A stretch of 64,000 nt of DNA, from the NCBI GenBank assembly GCA_965277075.1, contig OZ255707.1:3286001-3350000 (forward strand), read 5' to 3'. The DNA comes from Lustribacter sp965277075. GTDB taxonomy: Bacteria > Vulcanimicrobiota > Vulcanimicrobiia > Vulcanimicrobiales > Vulcanimicrobiaceae. Shown piece by piece: positions 8,519-15,620 of this stretch (position 1 is its first letter; each line of letters opens with the position of its first letter). The translations under genes and the position numbers were made by a program. A model generated the notes under the pieces. That model did no database searches and was not told the DNA's origin. It saw only the letters and a list, made by a program, of their open reading frames with translations.

Positions 8519-9082
8519 TCACATTTTCCTTGCGCGGAGCGCCTCCAGCGTAACAAAGGCGCTGGCGAGCTGCGAACCCGACGCGATCGATCCGTCGCGG
8601 GCGAGTGCTGCAAACTCCGCGATGGTCGCCGTCTCGATGACGATCGATTCGGTTGGGTCGAGCGACTGTTCAAATTGCTTCGTTGCGTTCTCGATCAAGA
8701 AGATGTGGAAACTACCGTCGGAGCTGGTAGGGTCGCTGAACAGCGAGCGTAGTAACCGGGGCGGATCGCCCGCGTAGCCGGTTTCCTCCGCGAGTTCGCG
8801 GATCGCGCAAGCGTCCGGCGTTTCCCCCGCGTCGAGCGTACCGGCCGGTAACTCAAGCGTGACACGCCGAATGCCGTGTTTGTATTGGCGGACCAACACG
8901 ATGCGGCGTTCCGGTGTGATCGCCGCGATGACGGCGAAGCCGCGTGATTCGCGAACGAAATACCCGTCGATGACGGCACCGTCCGGTAACTCGACACGAT
9001 CGCTGCGCAATCGCAGGAAAGGTTCATCGATACGATAGACCGATTCGCGAATCGTCCACGCACGTAACCGTTCATCACTCAT
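8519..9082 (-). CDS. Nudix hydrolase (ADP-ribose pyrophosphatase type)
   Basis: Hydrolyses a nucleoside diphosphate linked to another group, most likely ADP-ribose or a related sugar nucleotide. The 187-residue protein carries an intact Nudix box, G-x5-E-x7-REL-x-EE-x-G (starting GTLDAGE, ending AEETGY, about residues 87-109). The N-terminal half (ESVYRIDEPFLRLRSDRVELPDG) resembles the NudF/ADPRase subfamily. The ATG at 9082 was chosen over a longer frame because upstream codons are Arg/Cys-rich and look non-coding. Being inside the repair region, a role in clearing damaged or signalling nucleotides is possible. Confidence 0.88.
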   Translation of the reverse strand: MSDERLRAWTIRESVYRIDEPFLRLRSDRVELPDGAVIDGYFVRESRGFAVIAAITPERRIVLVRQYKHGIRRVTLELPAGTLDAGETPDACAIRELAEETGYAGDPPRLLRSLFSDPTSSDGSFHIFLIENATKQFEQSLDPTESIVIETATIAEFAALARDGSIASGSQLASAFVTLEALRARKM

Positions 9083-9114
9083 CGCAATGGGAAAACCACG
9101 TACGGACGCTGAAC

Positions 9115-9483
9115 GTGGCGCGAACGCGTAACGACGTACCGGAACGGAGACACGGAACCATCGAAGCGATACGCATCGGTACCTATTACGACACGACCTC
9201 CGGCACACTCTGGAAAGACGGCACGTATTTCCCACGCGGCACACGGGTGCTCGTCACCGGGTTACACATCGAGCAAGGCTATTGCGTGCGGTTCCCTGCC
9301 GACGATGAGGACGAGGCGCTCGAGACCTGGGAAGATTGGGAAGAGGCCGAATTTCTTGCCGAAGAGGGCTCGGTCGAACGCGGCGGCTCGCTACCGACGA
9401 GTGTCCTGAGCGAAGCCCGTGAGGTCCTCGACGATGCCGAAGACGGCTGTCATCTGCATCTTCACGAATCCGACGACGATTAA
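9115..9483 (+). CDS. small acidic protein of unknown function
   Basis: A 122-residue soluble protein, not recognised. The first half has an ordered beta-rich pattern (IEAIRIGTYYDTTSG, then PRGTRVLVTGLHIEQGY) that looks like a small barrel; the second half is very acidic (a run of Asp and Glu around residues 62-80 and a DDD end). It starts with GTG, divergent from the Nudix gene with 32 bases between, and has no strong ribosome binding site. The next small gene begins about 20 bases after its stop. Codon pattern matches its neighbours, so I take it as real. Confidence 0.6.
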   Translation: MARTRNDVPERRHGTIEAIRIGTYYDTTSGTLWKDGTYFPRGTRVLVTGLHIEQGYCVRFPADDEDEALETWEDWEEAEFLAEEGSVERGGSLPTSVLSEAREVLDDAEDGCHLHLHESDDD

Positions 9484-9502
9484 TTCGGTGACGTCACTCC
9501 CG

Positions 9503-9757
9503 ATGCGACCCGTCGAAAACGCCCTGGCCGTCGTCGCAGCGTTGCTTGTGGCCGGGGCGCTGCTGCCGTGGGGCCTGCGGCTAGCATGCGCAATCGCGGC
9601 GATCGGCATTGCGTTGCTGCTGGTCGTCATGCGGATGCGAGCGCACTCGGTCCGCGTTCAGAAGCGCCGGATTTTCGACGTCTACGCCCAGGTGGAACGG
9701 TTACGGGCCGACCGCAAGGCGCGGTTCGAACGTCCCGCGCGCGGGCGACGTAACTAG
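9503..9757 (+). CDS. small membrane protein whose stop lies in a palindromic element
   Basis: An 84-residue protein with two adjacent transmembrane helices (about residues 7-24 and 27-45) followed by a basic cytoplasmic helix (RRIFDVYAQVERLRADRKARFE). No family is recognised. An in-frame GTG at 9488 is an alternative start. The stop codon TAG at 9755-9757 is the first three bases of palindromic element A, so the C terminus may have been set by that insertion. Confidence 0.55.
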   Translation: MRPVENALAVVAALLVAGALLPWGLRLACAIAAIGIALLLVVMRMRAHSVRVQKRRIFDVYAQVERLRADRKARFERPARGRRN

Positions 9758-9841
9758 TGTCCCGTCTCGCAAATACCGATACAGTCGCTCGGCGCTTTTC
9801 GCTGTCGCTTGGTGTATCGCCATTTACGAGACGGGGCACTA
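9755..9841. mobile_element. palindromic MITE-like element, copy A
   Basis: An 85-base element (9756-9840) between TA dinucleotides. Its ends are inverted repeats of about 28 bases: the left arm begins AGTGTCCCGTCTCGCAAATA and the reverse complement of the right arm begins AGTGCCCCGTCTCGTAAATG, with four or so mismatches. The core holds ACAGTCGCTCGGCGCTTTTC. A longer copy lies at 18804-18963 with the same ends and core. TA flanks, near-perfect terminal repeats and no coding capacity are the marks of a miniature element, possibly mobilised by an IS630/mariner-type transposase; no such transposase is in the window. Confidence 0.75.
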
Positions 9842-9868
9842 GCGGCCGACGCGACTAGCGGCCGACGC
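9839..9868. repeat. short tandem duplication at the ligase stop codon
   Basis: The 14-base word CTAGCGGCCGACGC occurs at 9839-9852 and again at 9855-9868, a tandem repeat with a 16-base period. The second copy contains the TAG stop of the ligase gene (read on minus); the first touches the right end of palindromic element A. It may be a scar of the element's insertion or a slippage event. Confidence 0.7.
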
Positions 9869-11558
9869 CCTCGCGTTCCAGCATCTCGGCGTAGATCGCG
9901 GCGACTCGCTCGATCGTATCGGCTTCGGCCGCCGGCTTATCGCTCCGTAAGCGCACGATGCGGGGAAACCGCAGCGAGAATCCGCTCGCGTGCAGAGCGC
10001 TTCGTTGGATGATGTCAAACGCAATCTCGACGACGATCGACGGTTCGACGACGATCTCGCGGCGCCCGAGCGCGAGCCGCGCATACGCGACGCGAGCTTC
10101 GGCCTCCGGCAGCCGATGTGCGAGAAACCAGGCCGTCATCTCGGCGATCTCCGCGTCGGTCAGCCCGCTGTAAGCCTTACCGATCGGGACGAGCCCACCG
10201 GGCCCCTGCACCGCGAACGTATAGTCGGAGAGCACCTGCGAGCGGCGTCCGTGCCCCCACTCGACGCCGACGACGACGCAATCGAGCGTTGACAGCTCGC
10301 GCTTGAGTTTGAGCCACCATTTCCCTCGACGGCCCGGCGCGTACGGTGCATCCGTGCGTTTGAAGATCAAGCCTTCGTGACCGCGCTCGCGTGCCGCGAT
10401 GAAGCGGTCGACGACGTCTTCGGCGGTCGATCCGTTCTCGAGCGTGTTCCACGGTGCGACGACGATCGGCTCGCCGCTCGTCGCGAGGATTTCGCTGAGT
10501 TCCGCACGCCGGGTCGCCAGCGATTCGTCCAGCAGAAAGCGTTCGTCGTGTGCGAGTGCATCGAATGCGACGTAGCGCACCGGCACCTCCGCGAGCAGGT
10601 CTGTTGAAACATCCTTACGCTGTAAGCGCGCTTGCAGGTAGCGAAACGGCAACACGCGTCCATCGCGTTCCGCAACCATTTCGCCGTCGAGAGCGAAGGA
10701 GCCGGGTAACGCACGCAACGCTTCGATGACTTCGGGATACGAAGCCGCGACATCGTTGTGCGTCCGCGAGAAAAGCGAAACGCGATCGGGCGTCACGTGC
10801 GCCTGAATCCGAATCCCGTCGTACTTGTCTTCGACGAGCCACGCTCCGCCGGCGAGATCCTTGTAGTCGCCGCCGTACGGAATCGGGGTCGCGAGCATAA
10901 ATGCGACCGGTGTATGATACGCAATCGCGATCGCGTCGAGCCGGTCGTCTTTCGCGGCAACTGCGACCGCGCCGATGTCTCCCGCGGCGCTTGCGGCGCG
11001 CCGCACGGCAACCGGATCGCGCGCGAACGCCGCCGCCAGCGCATCGACGATCAGGCCTGCGCGCAAGCCGATCCGCAGTTCGCCCGTGATGATCTTGATA
11101 ACGTACGTTGCTTCGAGCGGGATCGCGCAAGCGCCGAGGATGCGTTCGCACAGATATTGGCGCCGGCGCTGCGCATTTTTCCCCGCCGCATCGGCGATTT
11201 CGTCCAAGAGCGCCATCAGTCGGGCCGGTGTGAGCGTTTCGCGGAAGAGCCCGAGGTCCGCGCTCGCGCGCACGAATGCTCCCAGCGCTGCGCCGAGATC
11301 GCCGGTCGCGCGATACGCTTCTCCGAGCGCCGTATCGCCGACACCCCACGCGGCATGTGCCGCGGCAACGATCGTGCGACCGCCCAGCGCGAGCGTGCGT
11401 TCCTCGCGCTGCGCGAATGGATTACCGGTGAAAAAACGCGCCGCCGGCGCGAGGTCGGCGTCTTCGAGTGTGCGCAGATAGTTTGCAACGATCGCGATCT
11501 TCTCGAGTTTGCTCGCGGTCGCAGCGATCGCGGCGCACGCGTTCGCAAACGCAATCAC
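9855..11558 (-). CDS. ATP-dependent DNA ligase, archaeal/LIG1-like
   Basis: Seals DNA nicks using ATP. The 567-residue protein has an N-terminal helical DNA-binding domain (residues about 1-210), the adenylation domain with the nucleotidyl lysine motif EDKYDGIR (Lys245), LDGEMVA, GHEGLIFKR and the WLKLKRE motif V, and an OB domain (VEPSIVVEIAFD, then LRFPRIVRLR, DKPAAEADT). This layout matches archaeal DNA ligase and mycobacterial LigB. It starts with GTG six bases after the exonuclease gene, so the two are one transcript. It probably works with the helicase and PdeM encoded on the opposite strand. It is not the replicative NAD-dependent ligase. Confidence 0.92.
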   Translation of the reverse strand: MIAFANACAAIAATASKLEKIAIVANYLRTLEDADLAPAARFFTGNPFAQREERTLALGGRTIVAAAHAAWGVGDTALGEAYRATGDLGAALGAFVRASADLGLFRETLTPARLMALLDEIADAAGKNAQRRRQYLCERILGACAIPLEATYVIKIITGELRIGLRAGLIVDALAAAFARDPVAVRRAASAAGDIGAVAVAAKDDRLDAIAIAYHTPVAFMLATPIPYGGDYKDLAGGAWLVEDKYDGIRIQAHVTPDRVSLFSRTHNDVAASYPEVIEALRALPGSFALDGEMVAERDGRVLPFRYLQARLQRKDVSTDLLAEVPVRYVAFDALAHDERFLLDESLATRRAELSEILATSGEPIVVAPWNTLENGSTAEDVVDRFIAARERGHEGLIFKRTDAPYAPGRRGKWWLKLKRELSTLDCVVVGVEWGHGRRSQVLSDYTFAVQGPGGLVPIGKAYSGLTDAEIAEMTAWFLAHRLPEAEARVAYARLALGRREIVVEPSIVVEIAFDIIQRSALHASGFSLRFPRIVRLRSDKPAAEADTIERVAAIYAEMLEREGVGR

Positions 11559-11564
11559 GTTTGG

Positions 11565-12584
11565 TCAGAACAATGCAAGCTGTTGGTGTTGCTCGAGATA
11601 TTCTGCGTCGATGCCGAGGCGACGTAGGCGCCAGACGAAGTCTCGCCAGCCATGATTGAGCAGAACTTTCTTCGGCTGCGCTTGTTCGATATAACGCAAG
11701 AGCGATGGAAAGTCGGCGTGATCGGAGAGCGGAATCGCCGCATCCACACCGTAGCGATAGGTCGCGCCCGGGCCGAGCGCCCAGCCCGTGAGCATCGCGC
11801 TGCGAATCGGCCGCCGGTGCCCGGCTTTCGGACGCGTCTTTCCCGAAGGGGGCCAGATCAGGGCTCTCGTTCCGTCGTACGTGAGCGCGTCGTACTTTTC
11901 ATACGGTCCGAGGCGGACGCCGGCTTCTTCGTACACCCGCGCCATCGAATGCACGGCGCCGTGAACGGTCAACGGAACGTTCGCCTTCGCTAAAATCGCC
12001 ATCGCCTCTTGGGCTTTGCCGAGGGAATATGCGAAGAACATCGGCGCGCAGCCGTCTTCGAGCGCGCGCTGCGCGAAGGCGACGATCTGATCTTCCACCT
12101 CGTCGCGCGACGGAAAAACATACTGCGGACGTCCGTACGTGCACTCCATGAGAACGACGTCGCATGGCTTCACTTCCGGCGGTTCGCACGTGTACGAGCG
12201 TGTCAGCTTGAAATCGCCCGTGTAGACGAACCGTCCGGCCGCACCCTCGATCATCAGCTGCGAACTGCCGAGGACGTGACCCGCCGAGAAGAGCGTCAAG
12301 CGATGGTCGCCGTCCGACCACGGTTCGTTGAACGCGTGCTCTTCGAAGACGATGTCGGGCTTTGCGGGGGCGGCGACGAGCGAGGTCTGGCGTTGCCGTT
12401 CGGTGCGGCGGCCGAAGCGCAGGCGGCAAACGCGCGCACTGTTCGGAGACGTGACGACGGTCGCGTGTTCGCGCGCGTGATCGGCGTGCCCATGCGAAAC
12501 GTAGCTGCGGTCGCGGTAGCGGAGAGAGTCGATCCAGAGGTCCAGGGCTTCGACGTAGAGCGAGCGTTCGTTGAGCGAAAACAC
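11565..12584 (-). CDS. MBL-fold/beta-CASP exonuclease, DNA-ligase-associated
   Basis: A metallo-beta-lactamase-fold nuclease of about 339 residues, most like the ligase-associated exonuclease family. It has the metal motif SHGHADHA near the N terminus, SAGHVLGSSQ, YTGDFKL, a beta-CASP segment (FAYSLGKAQEAM) and the later SDHADFPSL and NHG motifs. The GTG at 12584 was chosen because the conserved region (ERSLYVEALDLWIDSLRYRD) begins just after it; the frame stays open to a GTG at 12635. It lies six bases upstream of the ligase in the same direction. An RNA-processing role is the alternative for this fold, but the ligase neighbour favours DNA repair. Confidence 0.88.
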   Translation of the reverse strand: MFSLNERSLYVEALDLWIDSLRYRDRSYVSHGHADHAREHATVVTSPNSARVCRLRFGRRTERQRQTSLVAAPAKPDIVFEEHAFNEPWSDGDHRLTLFSAGHVLGSSQLMIEGAAGRFVYTGDFKLTRSYTCEPPEVKPCDVVLMECTYGRPQYVFPSRDEVEDQIVAFAQRALEDGCAPMFFAYSLGKAQEAMAILAKANVPLTVHGAVHSMARVYEEAGVRLGPYEKYDALTYDGTRALIWPPSGKTRPKAGHRRPIRSAMLTGWALGPGATYRYGVDAAIPLSDHADFPSLLRYIEQAQPKKVLLNHGWRDFVWRLRRLGIDAEYLEQHQQLALF

Positions 12585-12639
12585 GGGAGCGAACGTACGT
12601 TCGTCCTCCCGAAATCGCGCCCTGCGTGATTGCACCTTT

Positions 12640-12651
12640 TGGACCGGTCCA
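12640..12651. promoter_or_regulatory. perfect 12-bp palindrome in a divergent promoter region
   Basis: TGGACCGGTCCA is a perfect 12-base palindrome between the exonuclease gene (minus) and cysK (plus), 16 bases before the cysK start. It is the right size and place for an operator of a dimeric repressor. No regulator can be assigned from sequence, and GC-rich palindromes arise by chance. Confidence 0.35.
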
Positions 12652-12666
12652 GTAGTCTATGCCGGT

Positions 12667-13629
12667 ATGGCGCGCATTTACGACAGCATCATCGATACGT
12701 TCGGCAACACGCCGCTCGTGAAGATTCCCAAACTGAACAAGGGACTCGGCGGCATCGTGCTCGTGAAGCTCGAGTCGTTCAATCCGGCGGGTAGCGTCAA
12801 AGATCGCATCGGTGTAGCGATGATCGAGGCAGCGGAGCGCGAGGGACGGTTGCGCCCGAATACGATCATCGTCGAACCGACGAGCGGCAACACGGGGATC
12901 GCACTCGCATTCGTTGCCGCCGCCAAAGGCTATCCGCTGATTCTGACCATGCCGGAAACGATGACGATCGAGCGCCGTAGTCTGCTCAAAGCCTACGGCG
13001 CTCAGCTCGTACTCACGCCCGGCGCGGACGGCATGAAGGGCGCGATCGCAAAGGCCAGGGAGATTCACGCGAGCGATCCCGGTAAGTACTTCATGCCCGG
13101 TCAGTTCGATAATCCGGCAAATCCGGAGATCCACCGCCGCACGACGGCCGAAGAGATCTGGCGTGACACCGACGGCAATGTCGACGCGTTCGTCGCCGGC
13201 GTCGGCACGGGCGGCACGGTGACCGGCGTCGGTCAGGTGCTTAAGGAACGCAAACCCGGCGTCGTGATCGTGACCGTCGAGCCGGACACCTCGACGGTCC
13301 TCTCAGGCGGCGCTGCGGGGCCGCATAAGCTGCAAGGTTTCGCGCCGGGCTTCATCCCCTCGATCCTCGATACGCACGTCTATAGCGAGGTGATCAAAGC
13401 GTCGTTCGACGATTCGATCGCGACGTCGCGCCGGCTTGCGCGCGAAGAAGGCATCCTCGTGGGTATTTCCGCCGGATCGAATGTGTGGGCTGCGCTGCAG
13501 CTCGCGGCGCGTCCGCAATTCGCGGGCAAAACGATCGTGACGATCGGCTGCGATACCGGTGAGCGGTACCTCTCGAATCCGCTTTTCGCCGATATCGACA
13601 CCCCTGTCGTGGAGGCCGCTCTCGCTTAA
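12667..13629 (+). CDS. cysK: cysteine synthase A (O-acetylserine sulfhydrylase)
   Basis: Makes L-cysteine from O-acetylserine and sulfide with pyridoxal phosphate. The 320-residue protein starts with IYDSIIDTFGNTPLVKI, carries the PLP lysine in ESFNPAGSVKDR (about residues 38-49), the substrate loop EPTSGNTGIALA, the phosphate-binding GVGTGGTVTGVG loop and a C-terminal SAGSNVWAA segment. Length and motifs match CysK rather than CysM or cystathionine beta-synthase. The ATG at 12667 fits the family N terminus exactly. The asparaginase gene follows immediately, so the two may form a small amino-acid operon. Confidence 0.95.
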   Translation: MARIYDSIIDTFGNTPLVKIPKLNKGLGGIVLVKLESFNPAGSVKDRIGVAMIEAAEREGRLRPNTIIVEPTSGNTGIALAFVAAAKGYPLILTMPETMTIERRSLLKAYGAQLVLTPGADGMKGAIAKAREIHASDPGKYFMPGQFDNPANPEIHRRTTAEEIWRDTDGNVDAFVAGVGTGGTVTGVGQVLKERKPGVVIVTVEPDTSTVLSGGAAGPHKLQGFAPGFIPSILDTHVYSEVIKASFDDSIATSRRLAREEGILVGISAGSNVWAALQLAARPQFAGKTIVTIGCDTGERYLSNPLFADIDTPVVEAALA

Positions 13630-13648
13630 CGGCATTCCTGCGGTCGAC

Positions 13649-14620
13649 GTGTGGCGGGGCCCGCGCGTCGAATCGACACATGCGGTTGCCGCCTGTGCGT
13701 GCACGGTCGCCGGCGACGTGCGATACGAAGCGGGGACAATCGACGTCCCCATCTTTTTGCGCTCGGCGGTGAAGCCGTTCATCGCGGCCGCGGTCGTTCG
13801 CTCCGGCGCGGTTGCGCGTTTCGGTCTCGACATACGTGAAATCGCGGTGATCGCGGCATCGCACAACGGTGAAGCCGCACACGTCGAAGCGGTCGCCTCG
13901 ATCCTCGCGAAGATCGGCGCGCGCGTGAGCGACCTGCAGTGCGGTGTGCAGATGCCGTTCTATGCGCCGGCAGCGGCCGCAGTCGCGCGCGCAGGCGACG
14001 TCCCGACGCAACTGCACCACAACTGCTCGGGCAAACACGCGGGCATCCTTGCGTTATCGCGCATGCTCGATGCGCCGCTCTCGTCGTACCTCGATGTGGA
14101 TCATCCGGCCGAGCGTGCCATTCTCGCGCTGTGCGAGCGCGCGTTTCACGATCGTTTCACCGCCGACCGCATCGGCGTCGACGGCTGCGGCATCCCGGCT
14201 ATCGCACTTTCGCTCCGTCTCGCCGCGACCGGCTTCGCACGGCTTGCAACGCTCACCGATCTCGAAGCCGGCGATCGCGACGCGTTGAAAATCGTACGTG
14301 ATGCGATGATCGCAGAGCCCTGGTACGTCGCCGGAACGGAGCGGTTCGACACGGAGGTCATGCGCGCGACGGGCGGCGCCCTGCTCGCGAAAGGCGGAGC
14401 CGAAGCGGTGCAGGGCGTGGGAATTCTTTCGAGCGGGCTGGGCGTCGTCGTGAAAGTCGTCGACGGGGCGCTGCGCGCGGTCGAACCGGCCGCGCTTGCC
14501 GTGCTGGATCGGCTGGGCGCGCTCGATCGCTCGCAACGCGATTCGCTCGCCGCGCGCTCGCGCGGAACCGTGCGCAATGCAACGGGGCGGGTCGTCGGCG
14601 AAATCGTTTCCCGCCAGTGA
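13649..14620 (+). CDS. L-asparaginase II family protein
   Basis: Hydrolyses L-asparagine to aspartate and ammonia; this is the family distinct from the E. coli-type AnsA/AnsB. The sequence shows GPRVESTHA at the start, PIFLRSAVKPF, a SHNGEAAHVE segment, LHHNCSGKHAG and GVDGCGIPA, all typical of the family. The start is uncertain: the GTG at 13649 leaves almost no lead before the first motif, while the frame is open back to a GTG at 13559, overlapping cysK. The family usually has about seven residues before the RG motif, so a start overlapping the cysK stop is likely. Length is near the usual 330 residues. Confidence 0.85.
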   Translation: MWRGPRVESTHAVAACACTVAGDVRYEAGTIDVPIFLRSAVKPFIAAAVVRSGAVARFGLDIREIAVIAASHNGEAAHVEAVASILAKIGARVSDLQCGVQMPFYAPAAAAVARAGDVPTQLHHNCSGKHAGILALSRMLDAPLSSYLDVDHPAERAILALCERAFHDRFTADRIGVDGCGIPAIALSLRLAATGFARLATLTDLEAGDRDALKIVRDAMIAEPWYVAGTERFDTEVMRATGGALLAKGGAEAVQGVGILSSGLGVVVKVVDGALRAVEPAALAVLDRLGALDRSQRDSLAARSRGTVRNATGRVVGEIVSRQ

Positions 14621-14627
14621 AAGGTCG

Positions 14628-15074
14628 CTAGGCGCTTTCCCGCGGAGCGGGTTCATCGCTGAATGCAAGCGCACGTTCGAGAATCTCGCGCAACGTGCGC
14701 TGGTCGGCGGCAGAGAGCCGCGCGACGGCGGGCGGCGCTTCCGACATCATCATGTCATCGATGCGCCGTTCGAGCCGCCGGCCCGCCGGCGTGAGCCGCA
14801 CGACCTTCGCCCGGCGATCGAGCTCGGAGGGGCGGCGTTCGACGAGACCGCGGGCCGCAAGCCGGTCGATCAAGCCGGTCGCGTTGGAAGCGTCGCAAAA
14901 CATGTTCGATGCGAAGGAGCTCATCGTCGCCTCCCCGGACTCGGCCAGAATGTGCAGTGCGTGGCCCAGCTGCATCGTAATGTCGAACGGCACGAGCCGT
15001 TCCGACATCCACGATTTCTGCGATTGGATCAGCGAGAAGAGCGCTTTCCACGCCCGCGAACCATTACTTGACAT
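14628..15074 (-). CDS. MarR-family transcriptional regulator
   Basis: A 148-residue winged-helix regulator. The recognition region MSSFASNMFCDASNATGLIDRLAARGLVERR (about residues 52-82) is followed by the wing SELDRRAKVVRLTPAGRRL, a standard MarR signature. The ATG at 15074 is just beside a palindromic site (15077-15088). It is transcribed divergently from the ECF sigma factor and RND transporter genes, the usual arrangement for a repressor of an efflux system that responds to small aromatic or amphiphilic compounds. Its C terminus is convergent with the asparaginase gene. Confidence 0.9.
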   Translation of the reverse strand: MSSNGSRAWKALFSLIQSQKSWMSERLVPFDITMQLGHALHILAESGEATMSSFASNMFCDASNATGLIDRLAARGLVERRPSELDRRAKVVRLTPAGRRLERRIDDMMMSEAPPAVARLSAADQRTLREILERALAFSDEPAPRESA

Positions 15075-15076
15075 GT

Positions 15077-15088
15077 ACCAATATCGGT
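15077..15088. promoter_or_regulatory. probable MarR operator
   Basis: ACCAATATCGGT is an imperfect palindrome (one mismatch per arm) between the divergent MarR gene and the ECF sigma/RND operon. A half-site, ACCGATA, recurs at about 15114-15120. MarR dimers bind such sites, so autoregulation and control of the pump are expected; the assignment rests on position and symmetry. Confidence 0.45.
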
Positions 15089-15107
15089 GGTAGAAACCGA
15101 AAGCTTG

Positions 15108-15620
15108 ATGAGTACCGATAACTTGTTTCGTGCGGACATCGAATCCTGGTATCGCGCGTACGCGCCGCAACTTCGTTCCGCTGTGCGGCGTATCGTCGGG
15201 AATCGTGCAGATGCCGAGGATGCGATACAGGATGCGTTTCTCGCCGCTTACCGCGCGATCGAACGGTACGACGGCTCCGACCCGTATCCGTGGCTGTACC
15301 GCATCGCGACGCGCAAAGCGCTGACGATTGCGTCCGGCCGCCGTCCGGCACTGCCGCTCGCGGACGACCTCGCGCCGGCGGTCCCGTCGGCCGAAGACGT
15401 CGCGCTCGAGCGGCTGCGCTCGGGGGAGATTCGCGAGCTTGTCGAACGCGAACCGGCGGTCGCATTGCACCTGATCGGTGGTCTGCGTTTCCGCGAAATC
15501 AGCGAACGGTTCAGCATGCCGATCGCAACTGCTGCGACACGTATCCGCCGCGGGAAGCACCGCTTACGACTGCGGCTCGAAGCAACCCTCACCGACCTCC
15601 CGGAGTCGAAATCAGCGTGA
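15108..15620 (+). CDS. ECF-family RNA polymerase sigma factor
   Basis: A 170-residue sigma-70-like factor with region 2 (WYRAYAPQLRSAVRRIVGNRADAEDAIQDAFLAAYRAI, residues about 15-52, including the promoter-melting segment) and region 4 (REISERFSMPIATAATRIRRGKHRLR, about 130-160). No anti-sigma gene is next to it. Instead its stop overlaps the GTG start of the RND transporter (GTGA), so both are translated together. The ATG at 15108 is preferred over an in-frame GTG at 15087 that lies within the operator. Confidence 0.88.
   Translation: MSTDNLFRADIESWYRAYAPQLRSAVRRIVGNRADAEDAIQDAFLAAYRAIERYDGSDPYPWLYRIATRKALTIASGRRPALPLADDLAPAVPSAEDVALERLRSGEIRELVEREPAVALHLIGGLRFREISERFSMPIATAATRIRRGKHRLRLRLEATLTDLPESKSA

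Noticed and set aside
11899..13134. 411-residue minus-strand open frame spanning exonuclease and cysK
   Set aside because: Crosses two real genes in wrong frames and shows no family similarity.
13559..13648. Upstream extension of the asparaginase into cysK
   Set aside because: The extra 30 residues do not resemble the family and overlap a conserved cysK end, though a start a few codons before 13649 remains possible.
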